DNA from: Carex sylvatica
Taxonomy: Eukaryota; Streptophyta; Magnoliopsida; Poales; Cyperaceae
Direction of reading: 5' to 3'
NCBI GenBank assembly: GCA_964058845.1
Contig: CAXKVR010000435.1
Coordinates: forward strand, 1 to 64,000
Length of the DNA stretch: 64,000 nt
Part shown: positions 12,930 to 23,794 of the stretch, one piece after another
How the letters are laid out: each line of letters starts with the position of its first letter
Position numbering within the stretch: position 1 is the first letter of the stretch
Notes under the pieces: generated by a model
What the model was told of the DNA's origin: nothing
Seen by the model: only the letters and a program-made list of their open reading frames with translations
Database searches by the model: none
Translations under genes and position numbers: made by a program

Positions 12930-12957
<28 letters not shown>
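12926..12957. repeat. (TA)n microsatellite between two elements
   Basis: A TA run separates the right TIR of the 4-kb MULE from the foldback that starts at 12958. Confidence 0.85.
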
Positions 12958-12959
<2 letters not shown>

Positions 12960-13381
12960 GTTGGCTACTATGCTTATATAAGCATATCCCCACATATGCT
13001 TATAATTCATTTTTGTGTTTTCAATGTCCAAATGGTCGATCGGAACCGTTCATCTTGTTTTCCATATTAATATGTTCTTGGAGACGAAATTTTATATTTT
13101 TCTGAATTTTTTTACTATTTATTAAGCCACTTTGAAAATCGCTGATCCAACGGTGGCTTAACAAAACAGTAAAATCAGAATCCACCGTTGGATCAGCGAT
13201 CTTCAAGGTGGCTTAATAAATAGTAAAAAAATTCAGAAAAATATAAAATTTGGTCTACAAGCACATTTCAATATATAGATCACATCTAACGGTTCAGATC
13301 GACCATTTGAACATTAGAAACACAAAAATGAGTTATAAGCATATATAGGAATATGCTTATATAAACATAGTAGCCAACCCC
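12958..13381. mobile_element. Foldback MITE (shared family), well preserved
   Basis: Ends are GAGGTTGGCTACTATGCTTATATAAGC and its inverted copy at 13355-13381. The arms contain CGGAACCGTTCATCTTG, CCATATTAATATG, and TTTACTATTTATTAAGCCAC. The centre is an inner palindrome around GATCCAACGGTGG / CCACCGTTGGATC (13145-13200). It lies between TA and TC/TA microsatellites. Close relatives are 21794-22199 and 25821-26229. Confidence 0.85.
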
Positions 13382-13694
13382 CCTCTCTCTCTCTCTATAT
13401 ATATATATGTAATCTAAATGCAGCTCTAGAAAAAAAAAAATTGTGCAGACGTAACTCATTTTATTTAGAAATTAAGTAAGGCGCATCTATTTTATTTAAA
13501 ATTCGTACAGCTAGAAGGAAAATTGAAAGTTCTCTTATTCCTATTTGTCACTTATTTTATCTTCATGAAGAACAATACGTAATAAAAAAAAAAAACCCAA
13601 GATCGTTATATCGTGGGAATAACAAATACAAATAACAATTTAAAATGGAATGATTTTGAAATAGCGGTGTCAGTACTATTTTAGTAAGATCTAG

Positions 13695-14778
13695 GAATTT
13701 TTTTGATAAACCATAATTAAAAAATTTATTTTTACTAATCCAACATAATTGTTTTTTTTTTTAGAAAATCAGAAAGACCGAGAGTAGCTTTCGGTCTCAA
13801 GTTTGCCTTTTCTCAAGACCGAAAGCTACTTTCAATCACACTCTTTTTTTCTACTTTTTTCACTTTTCCACTTTCTACCCGTGCGACAACTGTGTAGCTT
13901 TTCCAATTTTTATTGTTTGTAATACATGGTATCCGAATTATTTATACAATTTTTTAAAAAACAAATTAATACTGATTGACATATTCGGATGGATCTATTA
14001 AAATTCGGAGTGTAATGCTATATATTTTTTTAGTTACATAATTCATTTTTAATCCCTATAAAAGTATGAGAATTATTTCATAAGTGACCTAAATAATTAT
14101 ATTATTAATAATAATATTTTATCGGACACTTTAACAATCATTCAAGATTCTTATAATTTTTTTATCATGTTAATAGCAGAAATTCATGCATGTCAGCGTC
14201 AAACCCAACTAGAGAGTGCTTTTATCACGAAAGCTTATGTCTTCTGGACGTTGTTCGTTAGAGAGAAAATAGAGAGTGCTTTGTTATGAAATCCCCAACT
14301 TGCGGACCCATATTGCACTAGATGAAAAATAATAGCATATGTTATCACATTTTTATAGTTTATTTGATAATTAAAAACATATAATTGAAATATATATGAA
14401 ACATACATACAAGTTCACACAAAACATACAAGTTATCACAAATACAAAACTAAAACAACTACACTAATCATCGTCTTCATCTATACATTCTCTGCCCCCA
14501 GTACATCTGAATTTCGAGTCGCTATATTTGAATTAAAACCTCTCCACAAGACCGAATAGCACTTTCAGTCTTGCCATTTTCAGATCTTCTATGGCACTGT
14601 TCACAGAAGAGTTTTAAAAAATGAAAAAAAAGTGAGACCGAAAGTAGCTTTCTGTCTTGAGAAAAGACAAAATTTGAGACCGAAAGCTACTTTTGGTCTT
14701 TATAATTTTTGAAAAAAAAAAAAATCATGCTGAATTAGAAAAAATAATTTTCTTAATTATGATTTATCAAAAAAATTC
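13695..14778. mobile_element. Long-TIR (Mutator-type) element with near-perfect 9-bp TSD
   Basis: The left end GAATTTTTTTGATAAACCATAATT and the right end (inverted, 14735-14778) form arms of about 140 bp that run into GACCGAAAGTAGCTTTCGGTC-type palindromes on both sides. Flanks are AAGATCTAG (13686-13694) and AACATCTAG (14779-14787), a 9-bp TSD with one mismatch. The interior (13840-14620) has no recognised ORF. The right arm is related to 29453-29808. Confidence 0.7.
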
Positions 14779-14817
14779 AACATCTAGACTCCATTCTATT
14801 GAATTGCTATCATTTGT

Positions 14818-14990
14818 GGAGCTTTTAGCTGCGGAGCTGTGCGGAGCTTTTAATCTGGTCCGTTCGTTTTGATCGAACGGACCAAATCAGATCAGATCTC
14901 AAAATTTAGACCCCCTCTAATTTGATTCATCCGATCAAAACAAATAGACCAGATTAAAAGCTTCGCACAGCTCAGCAGAGGATACACTTC
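14818..14990. repeat. Imperfect inverted repeat around GGTCCGTTCGTTTTGATCGAACGGACC
   Basis: 'gagctgtgcggagcttttaatctggtc' on the left is matched by the inverted 'gaccagattaaaagcttcgcacagctc' on the right, with a perfect inner palindrome at about 14858-14882. A MITE is likely; its ends were not resolved. Confidence 0.6.
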
Positions 14991-15175
14991 CCCGTTCTAT
15001 TCGCATCTTACGAGATATAGCATCAAGAGTAAAACAGAGATACAGCCTGTGCAGACGTTTGTGAAATGGGTCACTTAACCTACGGGTCATTTTCAAAAAA
15101 AAAGAAATGGGTCACTTCTGAACGGACAACAGGTAAAAGAAAAATAGCAATTAAAATGCTGTAGCAAGCATAACG

Positions 15176-15300
15176 AATTTTTTTTTAGAAATCATAAATA
15201 AAAAAATAAAATTTATCAAATTAACTAGATTGTTTTGTTTATCACAAAAATCATAAGAACCGAGATGTCATTTAGATATTTGTATTAAAAAAAAAGCTGT
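15176..15300. repeat. Single arm of the 29453-type MITE
   Basis: 'aattttttttTagaaatcataaataa...aaaatcataagaaccgagatg' matches one arm of the 29453-29808 element. The partner arm is missing. Confidence 0.5.
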
Positions 15301-15376
15301 CGCCAAAGGTTGTGTCTAATCCTAATATTAGATATGTCAGTATTTGTTTAAAAACTAAAAAGGTAAGGATTTGGTA

Positions 15377-16027
15377 TAGGGGTGGCAAAAAAATTCGTAA
15401 AAAATTCGTAGTTCGTGATTTGAATTTGAATTTGATTTGAGTTTAAATTTGATTTGAAATTAGTTCGTTATGAAATAAATCAAACTAGTTCGATTCGAAT
15501 TTTATTCACGAACTATTTAGGTTTGAATTTCAAATAATACAACTAATGAATTTAACCATTAATTTTTAATAATACAGAAACCAAACTTATATCACAGCTC
15601 AAAATTATTAATATAATGATAACTTATAATAGAAAAATATTTCAGCAGTGTAACAAATTAACAATGGAATAAGTTTCGTTTGACTAGGTCTATGCCGTGA
15701 TTTTAATCAATTCAGCAGCGTAAAAGGTAAGGAAATCTTGAACTGTCCCATAATCCATTAGTGTGAATTCGTTAAAGGTAAAAAGAAACTGTGTGAATTT
15801 TGTTCTGCGAGAAGAAAACTAATGCATAAACTACCGGTATAACTAGGGCTGCCAAAAAAATTTGTAGTTTATAATTCGATTGACTTTGATTCGAAAAATG
15901 TGTAGTTTGCAATTACTTTGATTCAAAATTAGTTTGATTCAAAACAAATTAAACTCGATTCGATTCGAATTTTATTTAAACTCAAACTAAAGTAAGTTCA
16001 ATTCAGTTTGATTCGTTGCCACCCCTA
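15377..16027. mobile_element. hAT-type MITE with perfect 8-bp TSD
   Basis: The 651-bp element begins TAGGGGTGGCAA and ends TTGCCACCCCTA, an inverted pair. It is flanked by the perfect 8-bp direct repeat ATTTGGTA (15369-15376 and 16028-16035), the TSD length of hAT elements. The interior is AT-rich with repeated 'ttcgatt.gaatt' words on both strands and no ORF. Confidence 0.88.
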
Positions 16028-16035
16028 ATTTGGTA

Positions 16036-17190
16036 TCATTATTCATTTATCAAAACTAGCAACGATAAAATAAAATAAAAATTGAGAAAATCAACTTAGT
16101 ATTTATTGGGAGGCCGTATTTATTGGTAGGACCAAAAGTAGGGTAAAGATTTTAACAGAGCAGTTTTGGCTTCATGCAGCACACTAACCAATGCAGTATT
16201 GTTTTGATTTCACGGTCTGTGCGCTGTATAAGTCAAAATTACTCTGTTATAATTTTAGCCTCGATGTAAGCAAGCCCATATTTCCATTAAGATACCACCT
16301 ATTATTTAAAATATAAAAAAGTTTAATGTATACTGCTCTTTTTGTTCAGTGGACCAACTATTTAAGTATTAACCATTAAATTTTCAATTAAATTATATTT
16401 CAATCAGTGGCTTATTAATGGGGAGACTCCCTGTAGATGTTTTGAAAGTGACACCTAATCAAAAGGTTTTGGATGAAAAGTTTTAATTATATAATCCTAA
16501 AAATATAGTAAATATATGTTCATATCAGAAAGGGTAACTTGAACACCTGCATCAATGTATAAAAGAATCGAATTAATGAATTATTCTTTTCAGAAACACT
16601 TAAAGGGACCTAATCGAAATTTGTTTTCCATCCTATTTCTTTATGACAAATTATTTAATGTATTTAAAAAAAAAAATTGGTTCTAGTCTAGATAGCGACC
16701 TCATTAGGATATTATTTTTTGAGAAAAAAATACTATATTAGAAATTATGTAACAAGGATTTTTTGGAACTTGTGCAAAAGGTATGGACTTGGGATGAAGA
16801 TTTGTCACATCATGGCGAGTAGTTAGATCACTTTTTCTTTGAAGATCGACAATGAAGCTATATTTATAGGAGATTTGAATCATTTCCCAACAAAAAAAAA
16901 TGCATATAACATTTTTGTCATTGCTTCGGAGTAGGTCCGATGTCCATTCAACCTACTTTGGTTCAATGGGTGATCTAGTTATCTAATTACATTAAGAATC
17001 GTACGTTTCGTATTAAAATTTGTATGAGTTTTTATCAATTTCTATGCACACAGATTTTAATGCTAATCGTACTGTGATAGAGCTAATTGAATCTAAAAGT
17101 AGGTCCAATGCCCATCGGACCTACTCCTATCTCGTTGTTCGTTACCAAATTCCAGTAGCGATGAAAACAGAGCACATAACTAGCGATAAA
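16036..17190. other. Intergenic DNA, no gene seen
   Basis: AT-rich. 'aggtccgatg' and 'aggtccaatgcccat' words recur at 16933 and 17101. The ORF at 17020-17325 overlaps the left arm of the next element and is not supported. Confidence 0.45.
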
Positions 17191-17200
17191 ATTATATCTA

Positions 17201-18023
17201 CAGGAGGGTTCAAATACCTCCATTTTTTGTGCCTCCACTATGTCTCCATTTTCAAAACGTTAATAACTCAAAATTTAAATCATAAACTTCAAAATAAAAC
17301 CGTTAGATATGATCTATGTGCTTGAGAAAATTTATTGCATTTCGGTTTTCTTTTTATGTGAATCAATAAGTTAAAAAATCAACATCTAGAAATTATCCAC
17401 ATTAATACGTTTTTACAAGCTTTTGATGACAACCAAAACAAAATTGAAATGTCATAATTTTTTGGGAAAATTGTGAAAATGCCACTCCAAAACCTTCAAA
17501 TTATGAAAATGCCATCCTGAACTTTGAAATTGTAAAAATACCACTCCAAACTTCATTAATTTGTAATTTTGCCACTCCAAATAATTAATGACTAAAATAC
17601 CCTCCCATCACCAAACTCCTCTTCTTCCACCCGGTTCCCACCTCTTCTAACTGCAGAATTTTTTTGCGTGGTTGACAAAATCCAGGGTTTCTGATTGCTG
17701 ATGGAATTTTTTTGCGTGGTTGACTCCAAAAAATTTCTGCAGTTAGAAGAGGTGGAAAAAATTTTGGGAGGGTATTTTAGTCATTAATTATTTGGAGTGG
17801 CAAAATTACAATTAATGAAGTTTGGAGTGGCATTTTTACAATTTCAAAGTTCAGGATGGCATTTTCACAATTTGAAGGTTTTGGAGTGGCATTTTCACAA
17901 TTTTTCCTAATTTTTTACACATGCATAAAGAAAATGATGTAGATCATATCCAACGGTTTTATTTTGAGTTTTAAATTTTGAGTAATTAAAATTTTTAAAA
18001 ATGAAGGCATTTGAACTCTCCTC
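17201..18023. mobile_element. Outer long-inverted-repeat element with 9-bp TSD, split by a nested foldback
   Basis: The left arm 'caggagggttcaaatacctccattttt...ctcaaaatttaaa...aaaaccgttagatatgatc' is matched inversely by 17915-18023. Flanks are the perfect 9-bp direct repeat TTATATCTA (17192-17200 and 18024-18032). The right half is interrupted by the inner element 17464-17907, so the outer element was there first. No coding capacity. Confidence 0.78.
17464..17907. mobile_element. Nested foldback with perfect 9-bp TSD
   Basis: The 444-bp element starts GGGAAAATTGTGAAAATGCC and ends with its inverted copy. The arms are nearly identical for about 170 bp ('ccactccaaa', 'ccatcctgaactttgaaattgtaaaaat', 'gactaaaataccctccc'). 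The flanking 9-bp TSD TAATTTTTT is perfect (17455-17463 and 17908-17916). A Mutator-type MITE is likely. Transcripts would fold into a long hairpin. Confidence 0.88.
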
Positions 18024-18028
18024 TTATA

Positions 18029-18032
<4 letters not shown>

Positions 18033-18104
<72 letters not shown>
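18033..18104. repeat. Compound (TC)n(TA)n microsatellite
   Basis: A TC run switches to a TA run of more than 20 units, directly next to the TSD of the outer element. Confidence 0.9.
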
Positions 18105-18106
<2 letters not shown>

Positions 18107-18318
18107 ATATGGATATCAGGCGAATCTGAATATAAATACAAATAATTAAAATAATATAAAAATTTATTTAAAAAATACTAAATTTCATAATATTTATCTA
18201 ATTATAATTATAATTTTTTTCATAATATATTAAAATATATGATACATATCTATTATCAGTATTTATATCTATATGGATATTTGAATATCGAATATCTAAA
18301 TCTAATTTTTATAATAGA

Positions 18319-18481
18319 AATTAAATACGAATTGATATTATCTGTATCGTTTTCACCCTACCAATGCAAGTTCAACGAATATTTCATAAATTAATTTTAG
18401 AATATAATTTATGAAATATTCGTTGGACTTGCACTGATAGGGTGAAAACGATACAGATAATATCAATTCGTATTTAATTTC
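18319..18481. repeat. Near-perfect inverted repeat, arms of about 75 bp
   Basis: The left arm 'gaattgatattatctgtatcgttttcaccctaccaatgcaagt..aacgaatatttcataaatta' is mirrored on the right with about two mismatches, around a spacer of about 15 bp near 18400. The GTTTTCACCCTA word is also the terminus of hAT-like fragments at about 51205 and 57990, so this looks like two hAT ends head to head, or a MITE. Confidence 0.8.
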
Positions 18482-18728
18482 CAGGAACTAGAAGATACCA
18501 AATATAAATTCTGCATCAAATAAAATTATAAAATTTTAACAAGTCGTTATCTAGAAATTGGCTGATATTTTTTAATTATTGAATAAAATATAATAACTTA
18601 ATACGCCATGTTTTCTGTAGCATTCAATACTTTTTATTTAGTAAAATAATATCTCACATAAACAATGACCTGTCAGGACGCCATTGTTTATTTTGTGTGT
18701 GTGTTTTTTTTACGCACTGTCAGTACAC

Positions 18729-19412
18729 TAGGGGTGTAAATTAATACAGATAATCTGCTTCGTATTCAGAAATTATTCGAATTCGGATTAAACAGATAGA
18801 GATAATGATATAAATAATTTTTGCATATGGTAAAAAAAAATAACAGATATAGATATGGATAATTTCATGAAGGTGAATATCTGTATTCGTATCTGTCATT
18901 ATTTGGATCCAAAATTACTCCCAACCAACTTTAACTTTATTACTCCGGATAGAAGTAGTTATATATTATCTCATATTCATTTCAGTCTTGGTTGTAGTAT
19001 AAATGATAATACGATATGGTTTTCAATTTAATCTTTTTTTGCTGGTGATGGTGCTACAATAACACAATTTTCTTTCCTTTTTAACTTCATTTCTTCATTC
19101 TTTTCCATTCAAGACTTTAGTCTGTAAATGTTGTATGTTTTTAGCCTCTACTAAATTGGTTTTAATCATTGTTTTAAGACAACAACAAGTCACTTTTTTG
19201 TATCTTAAAGTACATAACTCAATTATTCGATAATTATTTGTTTCGTATCTGTATTTGAATCCGTATCCGTTGATTATTCGCTCCGTATCTTTATCCATTT
19301 AAAATAAATATAATTTTAAATTTTGATATTTGTTTACTATTCGTATCCGTATTCAGTCATTGAAAAACGGATATGGACATAGTATTAGCATTATCCGTTC
19401 GTTTACACCCCT
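18729..19412. mobile_element. hAT-like element remnant (TAGGGGTGTAAA ends)
   Basis: The left end TAGGGGTGTAAATTAATACAGATAAT and the right end ATTATCCGTTCGTTTACACCCCT are inverted copies. Subterminal 'gtatccgtat' words are repeated on both strands, as in plant hAT non-autonomous elements. Flanking 8-mers do not match, so no TSD is claimed. Confidence 0.65.
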
Positions 19413-20810
19413 TCTGTCACTTTTATCAAAAAAAAAAAAAAAATCTCCCTTGTGGAAAAGAATGACAACACCTGTTCTTACCAGTAAACAAAAGTTCAAA
19501 TCATGGCTATACAAAGAAAGCAACAGGGGAGGTTGAGGCTCTAATAAATAATAATTAAATGATACAGCACAATGCTTGCTGATTAAATTTTTTCAACAAG
19601 GAAAATTCTAGAATTGAATTTTTACTGGACCGTTTTTGTTTTTTGGTTTAGATTTCAAAAGCTGTTGTCATATGAGCAGTTGAACTGTTGAATGTCGCTA
19701 TAATTGATTTTTTTTAATGGTTTTAAGCTTCAATTGCTTACATCATTTTGTCAAGGATGGTAAGCATTTATTATGATTGTTTTGATGAAATACTCATGTT
19801 TTGTTTAACTAATTTTTAAATTTATTTATAAAAGATGTCTTACTATTTTTATATGCAAAATTTACACAACAATAAGAACCAGCATTTAGTCTAGTGGGAA
19901 AGACTCGAAATTTATATTTATACTGTATTTAAGAAAAAAAAAATCAAAAAATTATGTTTTATGTGGAATTCCAAAAATAGCAGGGCCATCAATTCAATCT
20001 GCAGTCCCATTTTTTTGAGAAGGGAGGCACATATTGAACTGGAGGCCCTCCAAAAATCCAAAAATACACTGTAATATACTAATATTTAGGTTTTTGTCCA
20101 TATTAAATTTAGTACAAAATTCACACTTTATACGAGTTTGGTTGTTTTGTTGATACCTTGAGTTAATGATTTATGATTAATTATTTGTTATTGATTGATA
20201 ATTTTTTTTAAATAATTTAAACAAACAAGTGAACTAACGGCTTGTCATTTATTTGTTAATAGTTGATAATCGACAAGTCAAAGTCCATAGCTATTTTTTT
20301 ATTAACATCAATTATGTAAAATTGTCCGGAGCTCAATTAAATATATCTTATTTAATATTTTAGAATATATTTTTCGTCTCTTCATGCCTCTATTTTTTAT
20401 TTTAATGAAAATTTTAAAAGTCAAATAACAAATAAAATGATAGATGATGAAAACTATATAACATTATGGTATATTGACCTTTTTTGTGAGAACCAATAAT
20501 TTGAAATTTTAGAAATTATTCACGTCACTGAATTTTTGTAAGTTTTTTATGTCAATACAAATAAATTATAATATCATAATTTTATTGCATGCATAAAAAA
20601 TTACATCTAATGATTTTATTTGATATTTGAGCATAACCTTTTAAGTCACTAAATCTTTAAAATTAAAAGTATATTAGAGACACAAATATAACCATTTGAA
20701 TCCACTCATCAATACCTAAACAATGTAAATTTGAACAAATGAACTAGAGAAAAATTTAAAAGAAATGTATAAAATATATCTCCTTTGCATGCATGCCTTT
20801 TTCGATTAAC
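19413..20810. other. Intergenic DNA, no gene seen
   Basis: AT-rich. A tRNA-like 'tttagtctagtggg' word at 19887 hints at a SINE fragment, but no matching box B was found. Confidence 0.4.
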
Positions 20811-20813
20811 CAG

Positions 20814-20993
20814 TGTTGTAAAAAAATTCTGTTTAGGCTAATTAATCGGTCAATTGTTGGCGTAACTAAATCGTTACATAATTTTCTGATTAATCGGTCG
20901 ATTATTTCTGATTATGATAAATTATTCTCGATTAATCACTAGTCGGTACTTTGTCTGTTCGATTACTGCATACCGTTATTTACAATTTTGCGG
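20814..20993. mobile_element. MITE related to 6902-7084
   Basis: It carries the CAGTGTTGTAAA end on the left and 'taccgttatttacaattttg' on the right, with the same inner 'attaatcggtcgatta' words. Orientation is opposite to the copy at 6902. Confidence 0.5.
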
Positions 20994-21029
20994 TTAACAA
21001 CATAAATTTTTTCATGGGACTCTATTTTT

Positions 21030-21165
21030 TAAAAGCCTCATAAAAGTTGTAAAGTCGTGAGCGGAGTTCGAACTCTCAACCTTTATACTTACTTTTGACT
21101 TTTGAGTAATCATAGTCTTAATTATTTTTTTTTCTAACCAACTGTGTTACTGGCTCACCGTCCAA
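21030..21165 (-). mobile_element. Possible tRNA-derived SINE head
   Basis: On the minus strand, 'GAGCCAGTAACACAGTTGGTTAG' resembles a tRNA-type box A and, about 65 bp downstream, 'GAGTTCGAACTCCG' resembles box B (GTTCGAA core). This pairing is the usual RNA polymerase III promoter of plant SINEs. The body and tail were not defined. Confidence 0.4.
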
Positions 21166-21512
21166 TCTCTATTTTGGTGGGATTCAAAATAATATTTCTC
21201 TTTTTATTTTTATTGCTGGAGAAACTCCTTCATCCTGCTTTTATTTATGAAACTTAAAAAGTCAGATGCGATTTTTTTTTTTTATGTGCATAGAGAAAAC
21301 TTTTGGCATTTTTTACATTTTAGCTTCATTTTTATAAAAACAAGAGCACGAAAAGAAATATGTAAAAAAAAATTCACTAGTTATGCTGCTAATGAAAATA
21401 AAAGAAAGTAATTTTTAACATAGTTATGATATAACTAATTGTAATGTTTTTTAGGGTTTATTTCGAATCTAATATATTATAAAAACATTGAACCGTTCTT
21501 TCATATCTTTCT

Positions 21513-21547
21513 TAGTGTGTGTGTGTGTGTGTGTGGGGGGGGGGGGG
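21513..21547. repeat. (TG)n followed by a G run
   Basis: A TG microsatellite runs straight into a tract of about 13 G. Confidence 0.9.
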
Positions 21548-21793
21548 CTGCTGCTAGTTGAAATCGTCCAAAAAGATATTTTCAAAAGCACAGAAGATTT
21601 AAAAATGTATATATTGACGTTGACTAAGAAACCTCTCGATTGCGGTTCGCTTCATGCAAGAAGGATCCAATCAAAGGGGTTGATCCTTTGCGCCTTTCAA
21701 CATTTGACTTGAGTTTAATGTAAGCGTGCTTTTGACTTCACCAGATTAAATCATTCAGATAAATTAAAGAACTTATATTCTTATAATATAAAT

Positions 21794-22199
21794 GGATTTG
21801 GCTACTGTGCTATGAGTTGCATAAAGGGTTACGGTGCTACAGCTTAATATTCAAGTTTTTAAAATTCTAATGGTTGATCCGAATCGTTCATCTTGTTCTC
21901 CATATTAATATGTGTTTGGAGATCAAATTTTACATTTTTTTTAAAAAAATTACTATTTTTTTAGATAGATAGAAAATCACTTGATCTAAAAATTATGCAC
22001 CATTTAGATATTTGATTTTTTACCTATCTAAAAAAGTAGTAATTTTTTTCCAAAAAATATAAAATTTGATCTCCAAATACAATATTAATATGGAGAACAA
22101 GATGAATGGTTCGGATCGACCGTTAAAATTTTGAAAACTCGAATATTGAGCCATAACACTGTAGCCCTCTATGCAACCCATAGCACTGTAGCCAAATCC
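21794..22199. mobile_element. Foldback MITE (shared family)
   Basis: Ends are GGATTTGGCTACTGTGCTATG and its inverted copy CATAGCACTGTAGCCAAATCC. The arms carry GATCCGAATCGTTCATCTTG, CTCCATATTAATATG, and TACTATTTTTTTAGATAGATA. The flanking 9-mers 'aatataaat' and 'tttataaat' agree at 7 of 9 positions, a possible decayed TSD. Confidence 0.8.
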
Positions 22200-22340
22200 T
22201 TTATAAATATACGGTGTTAAAGATGTGTAATCATAAAATGATGTAATGTAATTGAATTTTAGAATACATATTTGAAGAAAAATTTAATATAGTTTTGCAT
22301 GAATTATATTTTTTTAAGCAATAAGTCGTTTTAAAAAATA

Positions 22341-23276
22341 GGGTAATTTTTCATGTACCCTTCAAGACTTGTTGAATTTCTTATTTACCTCTCTACTTTT
22401 AGTTATATCTCACATATCTCTTAACTCTTATTTTTCTTTTCTCTTTATCCTTTGAATTAATAGCCCACAATTAAATATTATCTAATTTATTTATTTTTCA
22501 TTATACCCTTATTTTTTTCCTTTGACTTAAAATTTTTCATTGTTGTGCATCCTCATGACTCTTCATTTCATCTAAAATTTCAGACCCCAATAGCATCCAT
22601 GTTGATTAGCATACATGTAAACACCACCACAAGTAACAGTAGCACATCAATTCTGACATTAAGCTTTCTCAGCTGGTGCTGACTCCCACTTGCTTTAACA
22701 AAGACCTCAACCCCGTTATATGAAAGCTCTGACTTAAGGGGTGATGCAGTGAATAGCTCCTCACAAGTCTCAGCAACAACCAACCTAAAACAAAAGAGTT
22801 GCAATTAAATTTTAGTCTCATTTTCAAGATAATACAAGTAATAAACAGTATGACATTAATACCCATGTAGGTAAATACACACCTAATAGCTCATATTCGA
22901 AACCAATAGGCCTAAATTTACCATTTTTGCAAATAAATTTGCGGTGCCAATCAACATTTTTTTTTGGCTTTGTTTGCAAATAAATTTGCGGACGGCTTTT
23001 TTTGGCTTTCCTAAAAAAAACTTCAACTCAATAGTGAAATTTTAGATGTAATGAAGAGTCACGAGGATGCATAACAATGAAAAATTTAAATCAAAGGGAA
23101 AGAATAAGGGTATAATGGAAAATAAATAAATTAGAATGTATTTAATTGTGGGCTATTAATTCAAAGGGTAAATAGAAAAGAAAAATAAAACTTGAGGAAT
23201 ATGTCAGATATAATTAAGAGTAGAGGAGTAAATAAGAAATTTAACAACTCTTGAAGGGTATATGAGAAATTAACCC
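22341..23276. mobile_element. Pack-MULE carrying an NAD synthetase gene fragment
   Basis: The 936-bp element begins GGGTAATTTTTCATGTACCC and ends GGGTATATGAGAAATTAACCC, the two ends of inverted arms about 240 bp long (22341-22585 and 23030-23276). It is flanked by a perfect 9-bp TSD TAAAAAATA (22332-22340 and 23277-23285). Between the arms lies host-gene-like sequence (22582-22785, minus strand) with a splice acceptor. Long TIRs, 9-bp TSD and a captured exon are the definition of a Pack-MULE. The rest of the interior (22790-23030) looks like intron or decayed coding DNA. Confidence 0.88.
22582..22785 (-). pseudogene. Glutamine-dependent NAD+ synthetase exon fragment (nitrilase-like domain)
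   Basis: After a TTTTAG acceptor the minus strand reads [20 protein letters not shown], then a block containing [19 protein letters not shown]. This matches the CEELF...NGVEVFMNASGSHHQLRKL block of the N-terminal glutaminase (nitrilase-fold) domain of plant NAD synthetase; CEELF carries the catalytic Cys region. After RID the frame is lost. Continuing in another frame gives [10 protein letters not shown], which fits the family's GATHxxGGVYMY motif, so there is at least one frameshift and further indels after that. Only one exon is present, it sits inside a Pack-MULE, and it cannot encode the enzyme. Confidence 0.82.
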
Positions 23277-23285
23277 TAAAAAATA

Positions 23286-23790
23286 AATACTAGTTTTTGT
23301 TAAAAGGGAAAATAATAATAAAATCGATATCTAATTCAGCAGATAAAGCATGGTCCAGAGGTTTCTAAATTTGTATGGCATTAATTTTTGTAAGATTTGG
23401 TTGGATTTCATAAGATACTTAGGTTGTAATTGTAGTTACTTTAATGAAAATTTTATTCAATTAGATATTCTGTTGATTTTTTTAAAGAGGAAATTTAATT
23501 AGTGAGCAGCATCAAATCCTTCTAGGAATGTAAACATGTTATAAAAGAATAATTATACTAATTTCTCACTCCTGTCCTCCTTTTTTCTAGCACTCTCTCT
23601 CCTCAATATTAAATTCTTTAATAGCCATTTATCCCCCCTTTTATTCCGCTAATAATTTTTATTTATCTCCGCACTAAATTAGACTGTCATTTAATAATAA
23701 TCTCCCTAATAACAATTCCCGCATTAATTATACTGTCCTAAAATAACAATCCCTGCATTAATTATATTTTCCTTTAATAACAATTTTTGC
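23286..23790. other. Intergenic DNA, no gene seen
   Basis: AT-rich. 'aacaat.cc.gcattaattata' is repeated two to three times at 23695-23780, just before the minisatellite. Confidence 0.5.
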
Positions 23791-23794
23791 TAAC

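Noticed and set aside
12567..13031. 154-codon minus-strand ORF
   Set aside because: It reads through the MULE TIR, a TA microsatellite (YIYIYIYIY) and the next foldback, so it is not a gene.
18729..19412. 8-bp TSD for the TAGGGGTGTAAA element
   Set aside because: Flanking 8-mers (CAGTACAC and a CTGTCAC-like stretch) do not match well enough, so only the inverted ends are claimed.
19880..19915. tRNA gene or SINE head
   Set aside because: Only a box A-like word is present. There is no box B at the right distance and no cloverleaf.
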